A stretch of DNA of 64,000 nt from Thiorhodospira sibirica ATCC 700588 (GTDB lineage Bacteria; Pseudomonadota; Gammaproteobacteria; Ectothiorhodospirales; Ectothiorhodospiraceae), in contig NZ_MU255056.1 of assembly GCF_000227725.2 (NCBI RefSeq), forward strand, positions 925,043-989,042, written 5' to 3'. Position numbers and translations under genes: made by a program. The notes under the pieces were generated by a model. The model saw nothing but the letters and a program-made list of their open reading frames with translations. It did not search any database and was not told where the DNA came from. Positions within the stretch are counted from its first letter, which is position 1, and each line of letters starts with the position of its first letter. Positions 8,777 to 18,250 of the stretch are shown here, in pieces.

Positions 8777-8798
8777 AAAAAAAACCGGCATGGGCCGG
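8777..8798 (-). terminator. Intrinsic terminator abutting the tolC ribosome-binding site
   Basis: On the reverse strand CCGGC-CCAT-GCCGG is followed directly by eight T residues, and these by the GGAG of tolC. It can end the coaBC-priA-proA-nadD transcript. Because no leader remains between the U-tract and the RBS, downstream expression would need read-through, as in an attenuator. Confidence 0.75.
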
Positions 8799-8850
8799 AA
8801 AACCATCATATAAAACACACCAAAACCGCCGCCTTTGCCCAGCCATCCCG

Positions 8851-9486
8851 CTAACTTTGCGCGCCGCGATAAAGCCCCTGTGCCGCAATATAACCAAGCA
8901 CCGCATCGGGTAACAGATACCGGGGACTGTCTCCCTGCGCCAGCAGACCACGAATCTCACTGGCCGAAATATCCATCTGACTCACCGCATGAAACAAGAC
9001 ACACCCGGCGGGGCGCTCACGCAAGCGGGCAGGCTGCTCCGTATACACCGGCTGCACCCAATCCTCAAGCTCACACGAGGCCAGATGACCGGGGCGATGC
9101 GCCACCACAATATGCGCCAGCGACAACACCTCCTCCCAGCGATACCAGGAACGCAAGCCAGCAAAGGCATCCATCCCCATCAGCAAACACACCGGTTGGC
9201 GCGGGCCACACTCGGCGCGCACACTGCGCAGCGTATCCACACTATAGGAAGGCCCGCTGCGCCCCAATTCGCGCGCATCCAGCACAAAGCCCGGCTGATC
9301 TGCAATCGCCAGCGCCACCATCGCACAGCGTTGCGCCGCACTGGCCAACGGCGTGCGCCGATGCGGCGGAATATGACACGGCATAAAGCGCACTTCGCGC
9401 AAGTCCAGATACGCCATCACCTCCAGCGCCGGGCGCAAATGCCCGAAATGAATCGGATCAAAGGTGCCGCCCAGAATCCCGATCAT
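8851..9486 (-). CDS. nadD: Nicotinate-nucleotide adenylyltransferase
   Basis: 211 residues. The N-terminal GILGGTFDPIHFGHLRPA is the nucleotidyltransferase GG-x-F-x-P-x-H-x-GH motif, and SASEIRGLL near the C-terminus is the second substrate motif. NadD converts nicotinate mononucleotide to deamido-NAD in NAD synthesis. It starts 15 bases after proA, a common proA-nadD pairing. The rsfS and rlmH genes that often follow are not here. Confidence 0.93.
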   Translation of the reverse strand: MIGILGGTFDPIHFGHLRPALEVMAYLDLREVRFMPCHIPPHRRTPLASAAQRCAMVALAIADQPGFVLDARELGRSGPSYSVDTLRSVRAECGPRQPVCLLMGMDAFAGLRSWYRWEEVLSLAHIVVAHRPGHLASCELEDWVQPVYTEQPARLRERPAGCVLFHAVSQMDISASEIRGLLAQGDSPRYLLPDAVLGYIAAQGLYRGAQS

Positions 9487-9501
9487 CCCCGGCCCATCAC
9501 A

Positions 9502-10767
9502 CTAACCGCGCACATGCCCATCGCCAAAGACCACAAATTTCAAGGTTGTCAGCCCCTCAAGCCCCACTGGCCCACGCGCATGCAGCTTATCCGTACTGAT
9601 GCCAATCTCCGCCCCCAGCCCATACTCAAAACCATCGGCAAAGCGGGTCGAGGCATTCACCATCACCGAACTGGAATCCACCTCCCGCAAAAAGCGCCGC
9701 GCCATGCTGTAATCCTGCGTCAAAATACTATCCGTATGCTGCGAGCCGTACTGATGAATATGCTCCATCGCCGCCTCCAGCCCATCCACCACGCGAATAC
9801 TCAGAATCGGCGCCAGATATTCGGTATACCAGTCTTCCTCGGTTGCTGCCAGCATCTGCGGGAGATGTTCACGGCATTGCGCACAGCCGCGCAGCTCCAC
9901 CCCTTTTTCCTGAAATAAGGGCGCCAGTCGGGACAACAGCCTCGCCGCAACCGGCTGATCCAGCAACAAAGTCTCCAGGGTATTACACGTTCCATAGCGC
10001 TGCGTCTTGGCATTCATCACCACCGCCACGGCCTTGTCCAGATCGGCGCTGCGCTCCACAAACACATGACACACCCCGTCTAAATGCTTGATCACCGGAA
10101 TCAGCGACTCCTCACTCACCCGCGCAATCAGCCCCTTACCCCCACGCGGCACAATCACATCCACATATTCCTGCATACGCAACAAGGCCCCGACCGCCGC
10201 ACGATCCGTCGTCTCAACCACCTGCACCGCATCCGCCACCAAACCGCTGGCCTCAAGACCGCTGCGAATACACCGCGCCAGGGCCTGATTGGAATGAATC
10301 GCCTCCGAACCGCCGCGCAAAATCGCCGCATTGCCGGACTTTAGACATAAGGCCGCCGCATCCACCGTCACATTGGGCCGCGACTCATAAATAATCCCGA
10401 TAACCCCCAACGGCACCCGCATTCGGCCCACCTGAATCCCGCTAGGGCGATAACACACATCCGACATCACCCCCACCGGATCAGGCAAAGCCGCCACCTC
10501 ACGCAAGCCCTGCGCCATCGCCTCAATCCGCTGCGGATTAAAGGCCAGACGATCCAGCAAAGCCGCATCCAGACCATTGCGCTCACCCGCCGCCAAATCC
10601 CGCTGATTCTCCGCCAGCAAATCCCCCGCCTGCGCCTCAATTTCACACGCAATCTTTACCAGGGCCTGATTTTTCACGCCGGTATCCGCCCGCGCCATCA
10701 CCCGCCCGGCCCGGCGTGCCGCCTGCCCCACACCCTGCATATACGCTACCAGCTCGGCATCACTCAT
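9502..10767 (-). CDS. proA: Gamma-glutamyl phosphate reductase
   Basis: 421 residues with ATG at 10767; the frame is open much further upstream but only from here resembles the family ([18 protein letters not shown]). [18 protein letters not shown] is the nucleotide-binding motif, and Cys in [12 protein letters not shown] is the catalytic thiol. ProA reduces gamma-glutamyl phosphate to the semialdehyde in proline synthesis. A second possible ATG lies at 10800. It is placed between priA and nadD. Confidence 0.93.
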   Translation of the reverse strand: MSDAELVAYMQGVGQAARRAGRVMARADTGVKNQALVKIACEIEAQAGDLLAENQRDLAAGERNGLDAALLDRLAFNPQRIEAMAQGLREVAALPDPVGVMSDVCYRPSGIQVGRMRVPLGVIGIIYESRPNVTVDAAALCLKSGNAAILRGGSEAIHSNQALARCIRSGLEASGLVADAVQVVETTDRAAVGALLRMQEYVDVIVPRGGKGLIARVSEESLIPVIKHLDGVCHVFVERSADLDKAVAVVMNAKTQRYGTCNTLETLLLDQPVAARLLSRLAPLFQEKGVELRGCAQCREHLPQMLAATEEDWYTEYLAPILSIRVVDGLEAAMEHIHQYGSQHTDSILTQDYSMARRFLREVDSSSVMVNASTRFADGFEYGLGAEIGISTDKLHARGPVGLEGLTTLKFVVFGDGHVRG

Positions 10768-10831
10768 CCCCACACCCCCACTCAAATTAAAAGAATACAT
10801 GCCCGCCATTATACCCAATGGACGTGCCATG

Positions 10832-13039
10832 CTACCCCATATCCACCGGATCAATATCCACCGACCAGCGCACCTGCCGCGCCAACGGCAGCGCATCAAA
10901 CTCACACACCCGCGCCCGCAACAAACGCTGCAACACCGAACGCGACGGTGCATGCAACAACAAATGCGCCCGAAACCACCCCGCCCGCCGCTGCATCGGC
11001 GCCGGCACCGGGCCAAGCACCGCCACCCCCTGCGCATCAGGCAAAAGATACGCACGCACCGCCGCTAAAAACTGCTCCCCCAGCGCACTATCCCGCGCCT
11101 CAGCCCGAATCAACGCAAAAGCCGCAAACGGCGGCAAGCCCGCCAAACGGCGCTGCTCCAACAAATCCTGACTCACCACCGCATAGCCCGACTGCAACAA
11201 GGTCCGCAAAAAGGGATGCTCCGGATGAAAAGTCTGGATCAACACCTCACCGGGACGCTCAGCCCGCCCGGCCCGTCCAGCCACCTGCGTAATCACCTGC
11301 GCCAGGCGCTCCTGCGCGCGAAAATCCGTACTGAACAAACCTTGATCCACGCCCAAAATCACCGCCAGCGACACCCCCGGAAAATCATGCCCCTTCGCCA
11401 ACATCTGCGTCCCGATCAAAATGCGATACTGCTGCGCATGAATCGCCGCAAACACCTGCTCAAACGCCTCACGCCCCTGCGTACTATCCCGATCAATCCG
11501 CACCAGCGGCGCATCCGGAAAATGCCGCGCCAGCGCCGCCTCAATGCGTTGCGTTCCCTCCCCGCGTGGACGCAGGCGCCCCTGACACCCCGGACACACC
11601 CGCACCGGCGCCGAGCGCGTACCGCAATGATGACAACACAAAAGCCCGGCCCGCTGATGCCACGTCAAATGCGCATCACACTGCGGACACTGCGCCGACC
11701 AGCCACAGCCCTCACACACCAACGCCGGCGCAAAGCCGCGCCGATTCAAAAACAACAACACCTGCCCCCCGGCCTCCAGATGCGCACTGATCGCATCCAG
11801 CACACTGACCGACAAGCCCTCATCATGCCACTGCCGACGCATATCCACCACGCGCACACTCGGCAACCGCGCCCCCCCGGCCCGGCGCGGCAAACGCACA
11901 CACTGATACGCCCCCTTCGCCACATTCGCCAGACTCTCCAGCGAAGGCGTCGCCGACCCCAGCACCACCGGAACATCCTCACGATAGCCCCGCAACACCG
12001 CCAAATCCCGCGCATGATAGCGCAAGCCCTCATGCTGCTTCAGCGACGCATCATGCTCCTCATCCACCACAATCAGGCCCGGCTGCGCCCACGGCACAAA
12101 CACCGCCGAGCGCGTCCCGATAATCACCCGCGCCTGCCCGCTACGCGCCGCCAGCCACCCCTGCAAACGCACCTTCTCACTCAAGCCCGAATGCAACACC
12201 GTCATCGCCACCGGCAAGCGCGCCCGAAAACGCGCCAACAACTGCGGCGTCAACGCAATCTCCGGCACCAACACCAAACACTGCCGCTCCTGCGCCAGCG
12301 TCGCCGCCATCAAACTCAAATACACCTCCGTCTTCCCGCTCCCCGTCACCCCCTCCAACACATACACCCGATGCCCCGCCTGCCCCTGCACCGTCGCCAC
12401 CGCCTGCGCCTGATCCGCATTCAACACCGGCAACGTAGCGGACGTAGCGGACGCATCCTGCCTTGTAGCGGACGTATCCTGCGTTCGCTCCCGCCTCTCC
12501 CGCACCACCCAGCCACGCTGCACCAACCCCTGCATCGCCCCGCGCCAGTTCCCCAACGCCAGCAACCGCGCATCATCCGCCGCCAGCCCCCCAGGCACCT
12601 GCTGCAACACCTGCAACACCGCCTGCTGACGCGGCGCACGACGCAACGCCGCCAAATCCGCACCCAGACCGGCAGCCGTCAACTGAAAAAACACCACAGG
12701 GGGAAAAAGAGCAGGCGCACCGCCGCGCAACAAACCGGGCAACGCCGTGGCGATCACCTCGCCGAAAGGATAATGATAATAATCCGCCGTCCACTGCAAC
12801 AACCGCAACAACGCCGCCGAAAGCAACGGTACCGCATCAAGAACATCACTGACAACGCGCAAATCCTCACGCGCCGCATACGCCGCCCCAGGCTCAGGCA
12901 ACGCCACCACCACCCCCACCAACGCCCGCCGCCCAAACGGCACCCGCACCCGCGCCCCCACCACCGCCACCTGACCGGGCGCCAACCGATAATCAAACAC
13001 CCGATACAGCGGCACCGGCAGAGCAACACGCACCAACAT
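10832..13039 (-). CDS. priA: Primosomal replication restart helicase PriA
   Basis: 735 residues from ATG at 13039, close to the usual PriA length. Visible parts are the 3'-DNA-binding domain (residues about 1-105), Walker [17 protein letters not shown] box [11 protein letters not shown], the zinc-binding Cys cluster (CEGCGW, CPQC, CCHHCG, CPGC) and helicase motifs to the end. PriA restarts stalled replication forks. Residues about 184-202 ([17 protein letters not shown]) are encoded by a REP-like repeat between the N-terminal part and the helicase core. The coding strand is very G-rich: in 12901-12960 it has 38 G to 9 C. Confidence 0.93.
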   Translation of the reverse strand: MLVRVALPVPLYRVFDYRLAPGQVAVVGARVRVPFGRRALVGVVVALPEPGAAYAAREDLRVVSDVLDAVPLLSAALLRLLQWTADYYHYPFGEVIATALPGLLRGGAPALFPPVVFFQLTAAGLGADLAALRRAPRQQAVLQVLQQVPGGLAADDARLLALGNWRGAMQGLVQRGWVVRERRERTQDTSATRQDASATSATLPVLNADQAQAVATVQGQAGHRVYVLEGVTGSGKTEVYLSLMAATLAQERQCLVLVPEIALTPQLLARFRARLPVAMTVLHSGLSEKVRLQGWLAARSGQARVIIGTRSAVFVPWAQPGLIVVDEEHDASLKQHEGLRYHARDLAVLRGYREDVPVVLGSATPSLESLANVAKGAYQCVRLPRRAGGARLPSVRVVDMRRQWHDEGLSVSVLDAISAHLEAGGQVLLFLNRRGFAPALVCEGCGWSAQCPQCDAHLTWHQRAGLLCCHHCGTRSAPVRVCPGCQGRLRPRGEGTQRIEAALARHFPDAPLVRIDRDSTQGREAFEQVFAAIHAQQYRILIGTQMLAKGHDFPGVSLAVILGVDQGLFSTDFRAQERLAQVITQVAGRAGRAERPGEVLIQTFHPEHPFLRTLLQSGYAVVSQDLLEQRRLAGLPPFAAFALIRAEARDSALGEQFLAAVRAYLLPDAQGVAVLGPVPAPMQRRAGWFRAHLLLHAPSRSVLQRLLRARVCEFDALPLARQVRWSVDIDPVDMG
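12435..12488 (+). repeat. REP-like palindromes inside priA
   Basis: A full 24-base unit at 12465-12488 has head GTAG, arm CGGACGTA, loop TCC and arm TGCGTTCGC. Partial copies start at the GTAGs at 12435 and 12444. The length and layout match the intergenic copies at 26702 and 46155. The insertion keeps the priA frame and encodes an Ala/Ser/Thr/Gln/Asp-rich stretch. Confidence 0.7.
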
Positions 13040-13064
13040 AAAGCCTAACCCAAAGGCCGCAACA

Positions 13065-14276
13065 TCAACACCCCTTCGCCAGATACCGCGCAACAATCAC
13101 ATCCAGCAACGCATGCGCCAAAGCCTCCTTAGACTGACGCGGCAAATCAACCCCGCCATCCCCCCACAACACAGACAAGGCATTATCCGCAACATCAAAG
13201 CCCTGCCCCTCACTCACATCATTCGCCGCAATCATATCAAGCCCCTTCCGCACCAACTTATCGCGCGCCAGTTCCACAAGCCGCCCCGTCTCCGCCGCAA
13301 AGCCCACCACAAAAGGACGCCCCACCCCCAACGCCGCCACCTCCGCCAAAATATCCGGATTCCTCACCAACGACACACACCAATCATCCGCCCCCTTCTT
13401 CAACTTCTGCGCCGCCACCGCCGCCGCCCGATAATCCGCCACCGCCGCCGCCCCAATAAACACATCACAGCCCCCCACCTCCGCCAACACCGCCTCCCGC
13501 ATCTGCGCCGCCGACTCAACCGCAACATGGCGCACCCCATACGGCACCGCCAACGCACACGGCCCACTCACCAACACCACCTCCGCCCCCCGACACGCCG
13601 CCGCCTGCGCCAACGCATACCCCATCCGGCCCGAACTCCGATTCCCCACATACCGCACCGGATCAAGCGCCTCCCGCGTCGGCCCCGCCGTCAACACCAC
13701 CCGCCGCCCCCGCAACGGCCACGGCCCAACACACTGCTCCAGCGCACCCAACAACACCGGAATCTCCAACAACCGGCCCTCCCCCACCTCCCCACACGCC
13801 TGCACCCCCTGCCCCGGCCCCAACACAAACACCCCCCGCCGCCGCAACGTAGACACATTCTCCTGCGTCGCCGCATTCAACCACATCCCATGATTCATCG
13901 CCGGCGCCACACACAACGGCGTCTGCACCAACCGCGCCAGACACAAAGTACTCAACAAATCATCCGCCAACCCATGCGCCAGTCTGGCGATAAAATTAGC
14001 GCTGGCCGGAGCAATCACAATCACCTCCGCCCAGCGCGCCAGACTGATATGATCCATCCCCGCCTCAGCCTGCGCATCAAACACCGCCGACCGTACTGGA
14101 AACCCCGACAACGCCTGAAAACTCAATGGCGCCACAAACTCACACGCCGCCGCCGTCATCACCACCCGCACCTCACACCCCGCCTCCTGCAAACGCCGCA
14201 CAAAATCACACGCCTTATACGCCGCCACACTCCCCGTCACCCCCAACAACACCCGCCTACCGTGCAACATACCCAT
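13065..14276 (-). CDS. coaBC: Bifunctional phosphopantothenoylcysteine synthetase/decarboxylase
   Basis: 403 residues, normal for Dfp/CoaBC, which performs two steps of coenzyme A synthesis. The CoaC half shows LLGVTGSVAAYKACDFVRRL (flavin binding) and PAMNHGMW. The CoaB half (after about residue 190) shows TAGPTREALDPVRYVGNRSS and GRMGYALAQAA. It is the first gene of the leftward run. The IS5-family element lies 110 bases upstream of its start and may have displaced part of its promoter. Its DNA has the most extreme strand bias in the window. Confidence 0.94.
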   Translation of the reverse strand: MGMLHGRRVLLGVTGSVAAYKACDFVRRLQEAGCEVRVVMTAAACEFVAPLSFQALSGFPVRSAVFDAQAEAGMDHISLARWAEVIVIAPASANFIARLAHGLADDLLSTLCLARLVQTPLCVAPAMNHGMWLNAATQENVSTLRRRGVFVLGPGQGVQACGEVGEGRLLEIPVLLGALEQCVGPWPLRGRRVVLTAGPTREALDPVRYVGNRSSGRMGYALAQAAACRGAEVVLVSGPCALAVPYGVRHVAVESAAQMREAVLAEVGGCDVFIGAAAVADYRAAAVAAQKLKKGADDWCVSLVRNPDILAEVAALGVGRPFVVGFAAETGRLVELARDKLVRKGLDMIAANDVSEGQGFDVADNALSVLWGDGGVDLPRQSKEALAHALLDVIVARYLAKGC

Positions 14277-14354
14277 AACGATTATCCTGACAAAGCCTCA
14301 TACGCCGCGCATACTAACATAGCCACTCCCCGGAACCGCCGGGGACCGCCGACT

Positions 14355-14380
14355 TGGAGCGCCGAGTTGCACTCGGCAGC
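14355..14380. repeat. Short palindrome with GCCGAG/CTCGGC arms (copy 2)
   Basis: GGAGCGCCGAG, loop TTGCA, CTCGGCA. It has the same flanks and arms as the copy at 106-133 with a different loop. It lies directly left of the IS5-family element, between that element and coaBC. Confidence 0.45.
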
Positions 14381-14386
14381 GGTTAA

Positions 14387-15594
14387 GGAAACACTGCATA
14401 AATCCCCTCGCAGCTGCCTGACAGCCGTCGGCGGGGTAAAATCTGGCCACCCAGTCACCACCTGATCGAGCCACCCGAAGAAACAGATCTCTTGTGCCCA
14501 GGCAAAACACCAGAACAAAAAGAAGGTGACCCGCCGCGAGCGGTTCCTGGCCCAGATGGAGGCGCGGGTGCCTTGGCAACGGCTCATCGACGCGCTGTCG
14601 CCGTCTTGCTTCCCGAACGCAGCGGGCAAGCGCGGCCGTCCGCCCATCGGCCTGGAGCGCATGCTGAGGATCTACTTCCTGCAACAGGGGTATGCGCTCG
14701 CCGACGAGGCACTTGAAGATGCCATCTACGATAGCCAGGCGATGCGCGACTTCGTGGGTATCGATTTGGCCATCGAGAGCGTGCCGGACGCGACCACGCT
14801 GCTGCGCTTGCGTCATCTGCTGGAGAAGCATGCGCTGACCCAGCGGATCTTCGAGGAGATCAACGCCCACCTGACCGAGAAAGGGCTGTTCATGCGTGAG
14901 GGCACGATCGTCGACGCCACCCTCGTGGCAGCCGCCCCTTCTACCAAGAACAAGGCCAAGCAGCGCGATCCACAGATGAAGCAGACCAAGAAAGGCAACC
15001 CGTGATATTTCGGCATGAAGGCCCATATCGGCGTCGATGCCGTCACCGGACTGACTCACAGTGTCGTCGCGACCTCGGCCAACGTTGCCGATGTCACCCT
15101 GGCCGGCGCTCTGGTGCGGGAGGATGACAAACGGGTATACGGCGACGCGGTCTACACCGGCATGGGCAAGCATCTCGACGAAGAGAAGGATGCCTCGGAC
15201 TCCCGGTGCTGCGTGGCCGCCAAGCGCGGTGCCATCAAGAAGATGGACGAAAGCCCGATGAAAACACGGCTGCTGGCGATCGAGAAGGCCAAAGCGAGCA
15301 TCCGTTTCATGTCATCAAGAACCTCTTTTGCTACCGGAAGGTGCGCAACCAGGGGCTGGCCAAGCACCAGGCGCAACTTTTCAGCCTGTTCGGATTGGCC
15401 AACCTTGTGCTGGCGACACGATGCGAAGGCCAAGTTGATGGGGCCAGTACGCCTTGAATCTGCCCTGGCAGCCGGATAACCCGGCTGCCAGGGAAACAGG
15501 ACCACATGAAGTGGTCAGAAAATGATCGCCAATGGGGTGATTGAATCACTCTGAGCCCCCTCAGCTGCGCGCAACCGAATTGATCAGTGGTTCC
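14387..15594 (+). mobile_element. IS5-family insertion sequence, inactivated
   Basis: The ends are GGAAACACTG (14387) and the complement of GGAACCACTG (ending 15594), imperfect 10-base inverted repeats with 9 matches. They are flanked by TTAA on the left and CTAA on the right, both fitting the YTAR target preference of IS5-type elements, although exact target duplications should be identical. The 1208-base length and single transposase gene fit the family. The transposase is broken in at least two places, so the copy is immobile by itself. It separates coaBC from a methyltransferase gene and sits where strand composition flips. Confidence 0.75.
14470..15457 (+). pseudogene. IS5-family transposase, nonsense and frameshift mutations
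   Basis: The reading frame shows RERFLAQMEARVPWQRLIDA, then RMLRIYFLQQGYALADEA and EGTIVDATLVAAA, all typical of IS5 DDE transposases. At 15003 the expected Trp in GNPWYFGMKAH is TGA. After KASIR at about 15303 the frame shifts: HPFHVIKNLFCYRKVRNQGL continues in another frame to 15457. The gap looks like a deletion between short direct repeats (GAGCATCCGT). No plausible ATG start is visible either; the first usable codon is GTG at 14526. Confidence 0.85.
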
Positions 15595-15637
15595 CTAAAT
15601 GGCCAAAGTCGAGATAACAGCCTCTAACGAGTTGTTT

Positions 15638-16276
15638 ATGAATCCATGCCCTTTATGTCAGCATCGGCACACATATCCCTTGTCGGTCGCGGCTAAATGC
15701 TATTACCGCTGCTTGCAGTGTGCGATGGTGTTTCTCGATCCGCGCTTTTATCTGGACGCCGCTGCAGAAAAGGCGATCTATGATCTGCATGAGAATCACC
15801 TTGATGATTCGGGGTATCGCGCCTTTTTGGAGCGAACCTTGGTGCAGGTCAGGCAGCACATCCCCAGCCCCGCCAGTGGCCTGGATTTTGGCTGTGGGCC
15901 GGGGCCTGTATTGATCGCCATGGCGCAGGAAGCGGGTTATCAGATGACGGCCTATGATAAGTATTATTGTGATCATCCGCAGGTATTTACGCAGTGCTAT
16001 GATTTTATCACCTGCACCGAGGTGGTTGAGCACCTGGCCCAGCCGTTTATGGAGCTGCAGCGCGTATGGCAGTGCTTAAAACCAGGCGGGGTGTTGGTGA
16101 TTCAGACCCAGCGGGTTCTGAACGATCAGCGTTTCATGTGCTGGCGCTACAAAGACGACCCCACTCATATCGTATTTTTTGCCGCAGAGTCCTTTGCTTA
16201 CCTCGCTCATCAGTGGAGTGCAACCGTGGAATACCCGGCCCGTGATGTCGTGGTACTACACAAGGGGTCTTCATAA
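15638..16276 (+). CDS. Class I SAM-dependent methyltransferase with N-terminal zinc-knuckle
   Basis: About 212 residues. MNPCPLCQHRH and YYRCLQCAMVF form a four-Cys zinc knuckle, as in 3-demethylubiquinone-like and sugar methyltransferases. LDFGCGPGPVLIAMAQEAGY is the SAM-binding motif I, and TEVVEHLAQP and LKPGGVLVIQTQ are later motifs. The substrate is unknown. An ATG just outside the IS (15599) could also start it; 15638 fits the family better. The IS ends 43 bases upstream and may have removed its promoter. Confidence 0.75.
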   Translation: MNPCPLCQHRHTYPLSVAAKCYYRCLQCAMVFLDPRFYLDAAAEKAIYDLHENHLDDSGYRAFLERTLVQVRQHIPSPASGLDFGCGPGPVLIAMAQEAGYQMTAYDKYYCDHPQVFTQCYDFITCTEVVEHLAQPFMELQRVWQCLKPGGVLVIQTQRVLNDQRFMCWRYKDDPTHIVFFAAESFAYLAHQWSATVEYPARDVVVLHKGSS

Positions 16277-16373
16277 ACATCATATTTCCTGAAAAGCCGC
16301 ATTCTTTTGGTAGGAAAATAGATATCACGGTAGAGCCAATACGCGGCTTTCGGGTGGCCTCCAGTTGTGCTTA

Positions 16374-17393
16374 TCAGGGGTGGCCGAATACTTTGGGGCG
16401 GGTGTAGTGGTCAAGCAGGGGTACGGTGCTGTTCATGAGCAGGACGGCAAAGGCGAGGGCGTCGGGGTAGCTGCCCCAGGTACGGATGATGAAGATAAAA
16501 ACGCCAATGCCCAGGCCAAAGAGGAAACGTCCGAGCGGGGTGGTGCTGGCGGTGACGGGGTCAGTGGCGATAAAAAAAGCGCCGAGCAGTACCGCGCCGC
16601 TAAACAGGTGTAGCAGGGGGCTGGCGTAGTGGGCCGGATCGAGCCACCAAAATAATCCGGCGAGCAGGCTGAGGCTAAGTAACATACCCAAGGGGATGCG
16701 CCAGTCAGCCAGCCCGCGATAGATCAGCCATAGGCCGCCCAAACCAAAGGCCAGTGCCGGGCCTACAAAGGCGTAGGCATGCGGTTGCCAGAGTTCATGG
16801 GCTAAGGCCAGCGTCTGGCCCTGGCTGCGCAGGGTGCGTAATTGATCGAGAATGGTGGCCCCGGAAAGGCTGTCCCAGCCAAGCCCCGGCGGCCATTGGC
16901 CCAGCAATTTCAGGCGCAGGGTGTCCATGAAGTCCAGCGGGCTGGCACCCAAGGGCAGCGGCACGGGCCATAAAGTGACCTCACGCGGGAAGGAGAGCAA
17001 AACCACGACATAGCCGACCATCGCCGGGTTAAACAGGTTATGTCCCAGGCCACCGTAGAGTTGTTTGGCAAAAACGATGGCAAACACCAGGGCGACCGCA
17101 ATCACCCACCATGACACCAGCGGCGGCAGGCACAGGGCCAGCAACCAGCCGCAAACCACCGCTGATCCGTCACCGAGTACAATCCCCAGCGGTTTGCGCC
17201 GCAAAAGCACGATGATGGCCTCAAAACAGAGGGCCAAAATCACCGCCAGCAAGACATTGAGCAAAACGCCCCAGCCCCAGAAAAACACCAGCAAAGCGGT
17301 GCCGGGGCACAGGGCATAGAGCACCTGGCGCATGATCCGGTCGGTACGGGCCACGGCGGCCAGATGGGGCGAGGAACGCAGACTGGCGGTCAT
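16374..17393 (-). CDS. rnfD: Electron transport complex subunit RnfD, orphan
   Basis: 339 residues with about nine membrane helices. SLSGATILDQL contains the Ser-Gly-Ala-Thr motif whose Thr binds FMN covalently in RnfD/NqrB. GNxFNPA-like GHNLFNPAMVGYVVVLLS is also diagnostic. Rnf complexes couple ferredoxin and NAD redox to ion pumping and normally come as rnfABCDGE. Here rnfD alone follows bioC, with TGATG start-stop overlap. Upstream is bioC and downstream is a foreign-looking methyltransferase, so the other subunits are elsewhere or lost. The coding strand is strongly C-rich. Confidence 0.85.
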   Translation of the reverse strand: MTASLRSSPHLAAVARTDRIMRQVLYALCPGTALLVFFWGWGVLLNVLLAVILALCFEAIIVLLRRKPLGIVLGDGSAVVCGWLLALCLPPLVSWWVIAVALVFAIVFAKQLYGGLGHNLFNPAMVGYVVVLLSFPREVTLWPVPLPLGASPLDFMDTLRLKLLGQWPPGLGWDSLSGATILDQLRTLRSQGQTLALAHELWQPHAYAFVGPALAFGLGGLWLIYRGLADWRIPLGMLLSLSLLAGLFWWLDPAHYASPLLHLFSGAVLLGAFFIATDPVTASTTPLGRFLFGLGIGVFIFIIRTWGSYPDALAFAVLLMNSTVPLLDHYTRPKVFGHP

Positions 17394-18250
17394 CACTGGG
17401 CGATGATGGGGATTACGGGACCGGGGGTGGGTGCGGCAGCGGGGACGTTGCGCCAGGCATGGCCGTAGAGGATTTCATAGGTGGCGGGCAGGCGTCCGTC
17501 GCTGTGGGCAAAGCGTTGATACTGTTCACCCAGGGCGGCGAGACGGGCACGTCCCATCAGGCCGCTGGCGCGTCCTTGGGTGGCATTGGTGGCGCCGATG
17601 CCTTTGAGGTCTTTAAGCAGCGCGCTGAGATCGGCATAAGTGACAGTGAGGGTTTCACGCGCCATCACCGGGTCGGCAAAACCGGCCTGCAGCAGCATAT
17701 CCCCCAGATCGTGCATGTCCCAAAAGGCGCTGACGTGCGTGTGAGGGTCTAGTGCGGCGAAGGCGCTGCGCAATTCGTGCAGGGTATCCGGCCCAAAGGT
17801 GCTAAACATCAATACTCCATCAGCGCGCATGACACGATGCAGGGCTGTGAAGGTGTCTGCAGGGGCATTGCACCATTGCAGGGCGAGATTGGAAAAAACC
17901 AGATCGAAGCTGTCTGGCTTGAAGGGCAGCGCCTCCAGATCGGCATTGAGCAGGCTGAGTTGCGGATTTGCCGGGTGGTGCCGGGAGACACCGCGCAACA
18001 TGCCAACGGCCAAGTCCAGAGCGATGATCTGCGCCTGGGGATAATCGTGGTGCAGGGTGGTGATGGCATGACCCGTGCCACAGCCCGCATCAAGGATGCG
18101 GTGCGGCTGTTTTTTGATCAGGCGCAGGTGTTCCAGCAAACGCCCGGCGATTTCGCGCTGCAGGAAGGCGGCGTGGTCGTAGTGGGGGGCGGCGCGTTCG
18201 AAGTGGTGTCTTACGAGGCGTTTATCCAGATGGTAGGGGTTTTGGGTCAT
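17393..18250 (-). CDS. bioC: Malonyl-ACP O-methyltransferase BioC
   Basis: 285 residues from ATG at 18250. HFERAAPHYDHAAFLQREIA is the typical BioC opening; ILDAGCGTGHAI is SAM motif I; FDLVFSNLALQWC and MFSTFGPDTLHELR are conserved BioC blocks. BioC methylates malonyl-ACP to start pimelate assembly for biotin. It overlaps bioH by 29 bases, and the two catalyse the opening and closing esterification steps of that pathway. bioF, bioB and bioD are outside the window. Confidence 0.92.
   Translation of the reverse strand: MTQNPYHLDKRLVRHHFERAAPHYDHAAFLQREIAGRLLEHLRLIKKQPHRILDAGCGTGHAITTLHHDYPQAQIIALDLAVGMLRGVSRHHPANPQLSLLNADLEALPFKPDSFDLVFSNLALQWCNAPADTFTALHRVMRADGVLMFSTFGPDTLHELRSAFAALDPHTHVSAFWDMHDLGDMLLQAGFADPVMARETLTVTYADLSALLKDLKGIGATNATQGRASGLMGRARLAALGEQYQRFAHSDGRLPATYEILYGHAWRNVPAAAPTPGPVIPIIAQ

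Noticed and set aside
11216-13048. 610-codon + strand frame
   Set aside because: It lies opposite priA in a strongly G-biased gene; the product is His/Arg/Pro/Gln repeats without any domain, a typical shadow frame.
13113-14465. 450-codon + strand frame
   Set aside because: Shadow of coaBC with the same low-complexity basic composition.
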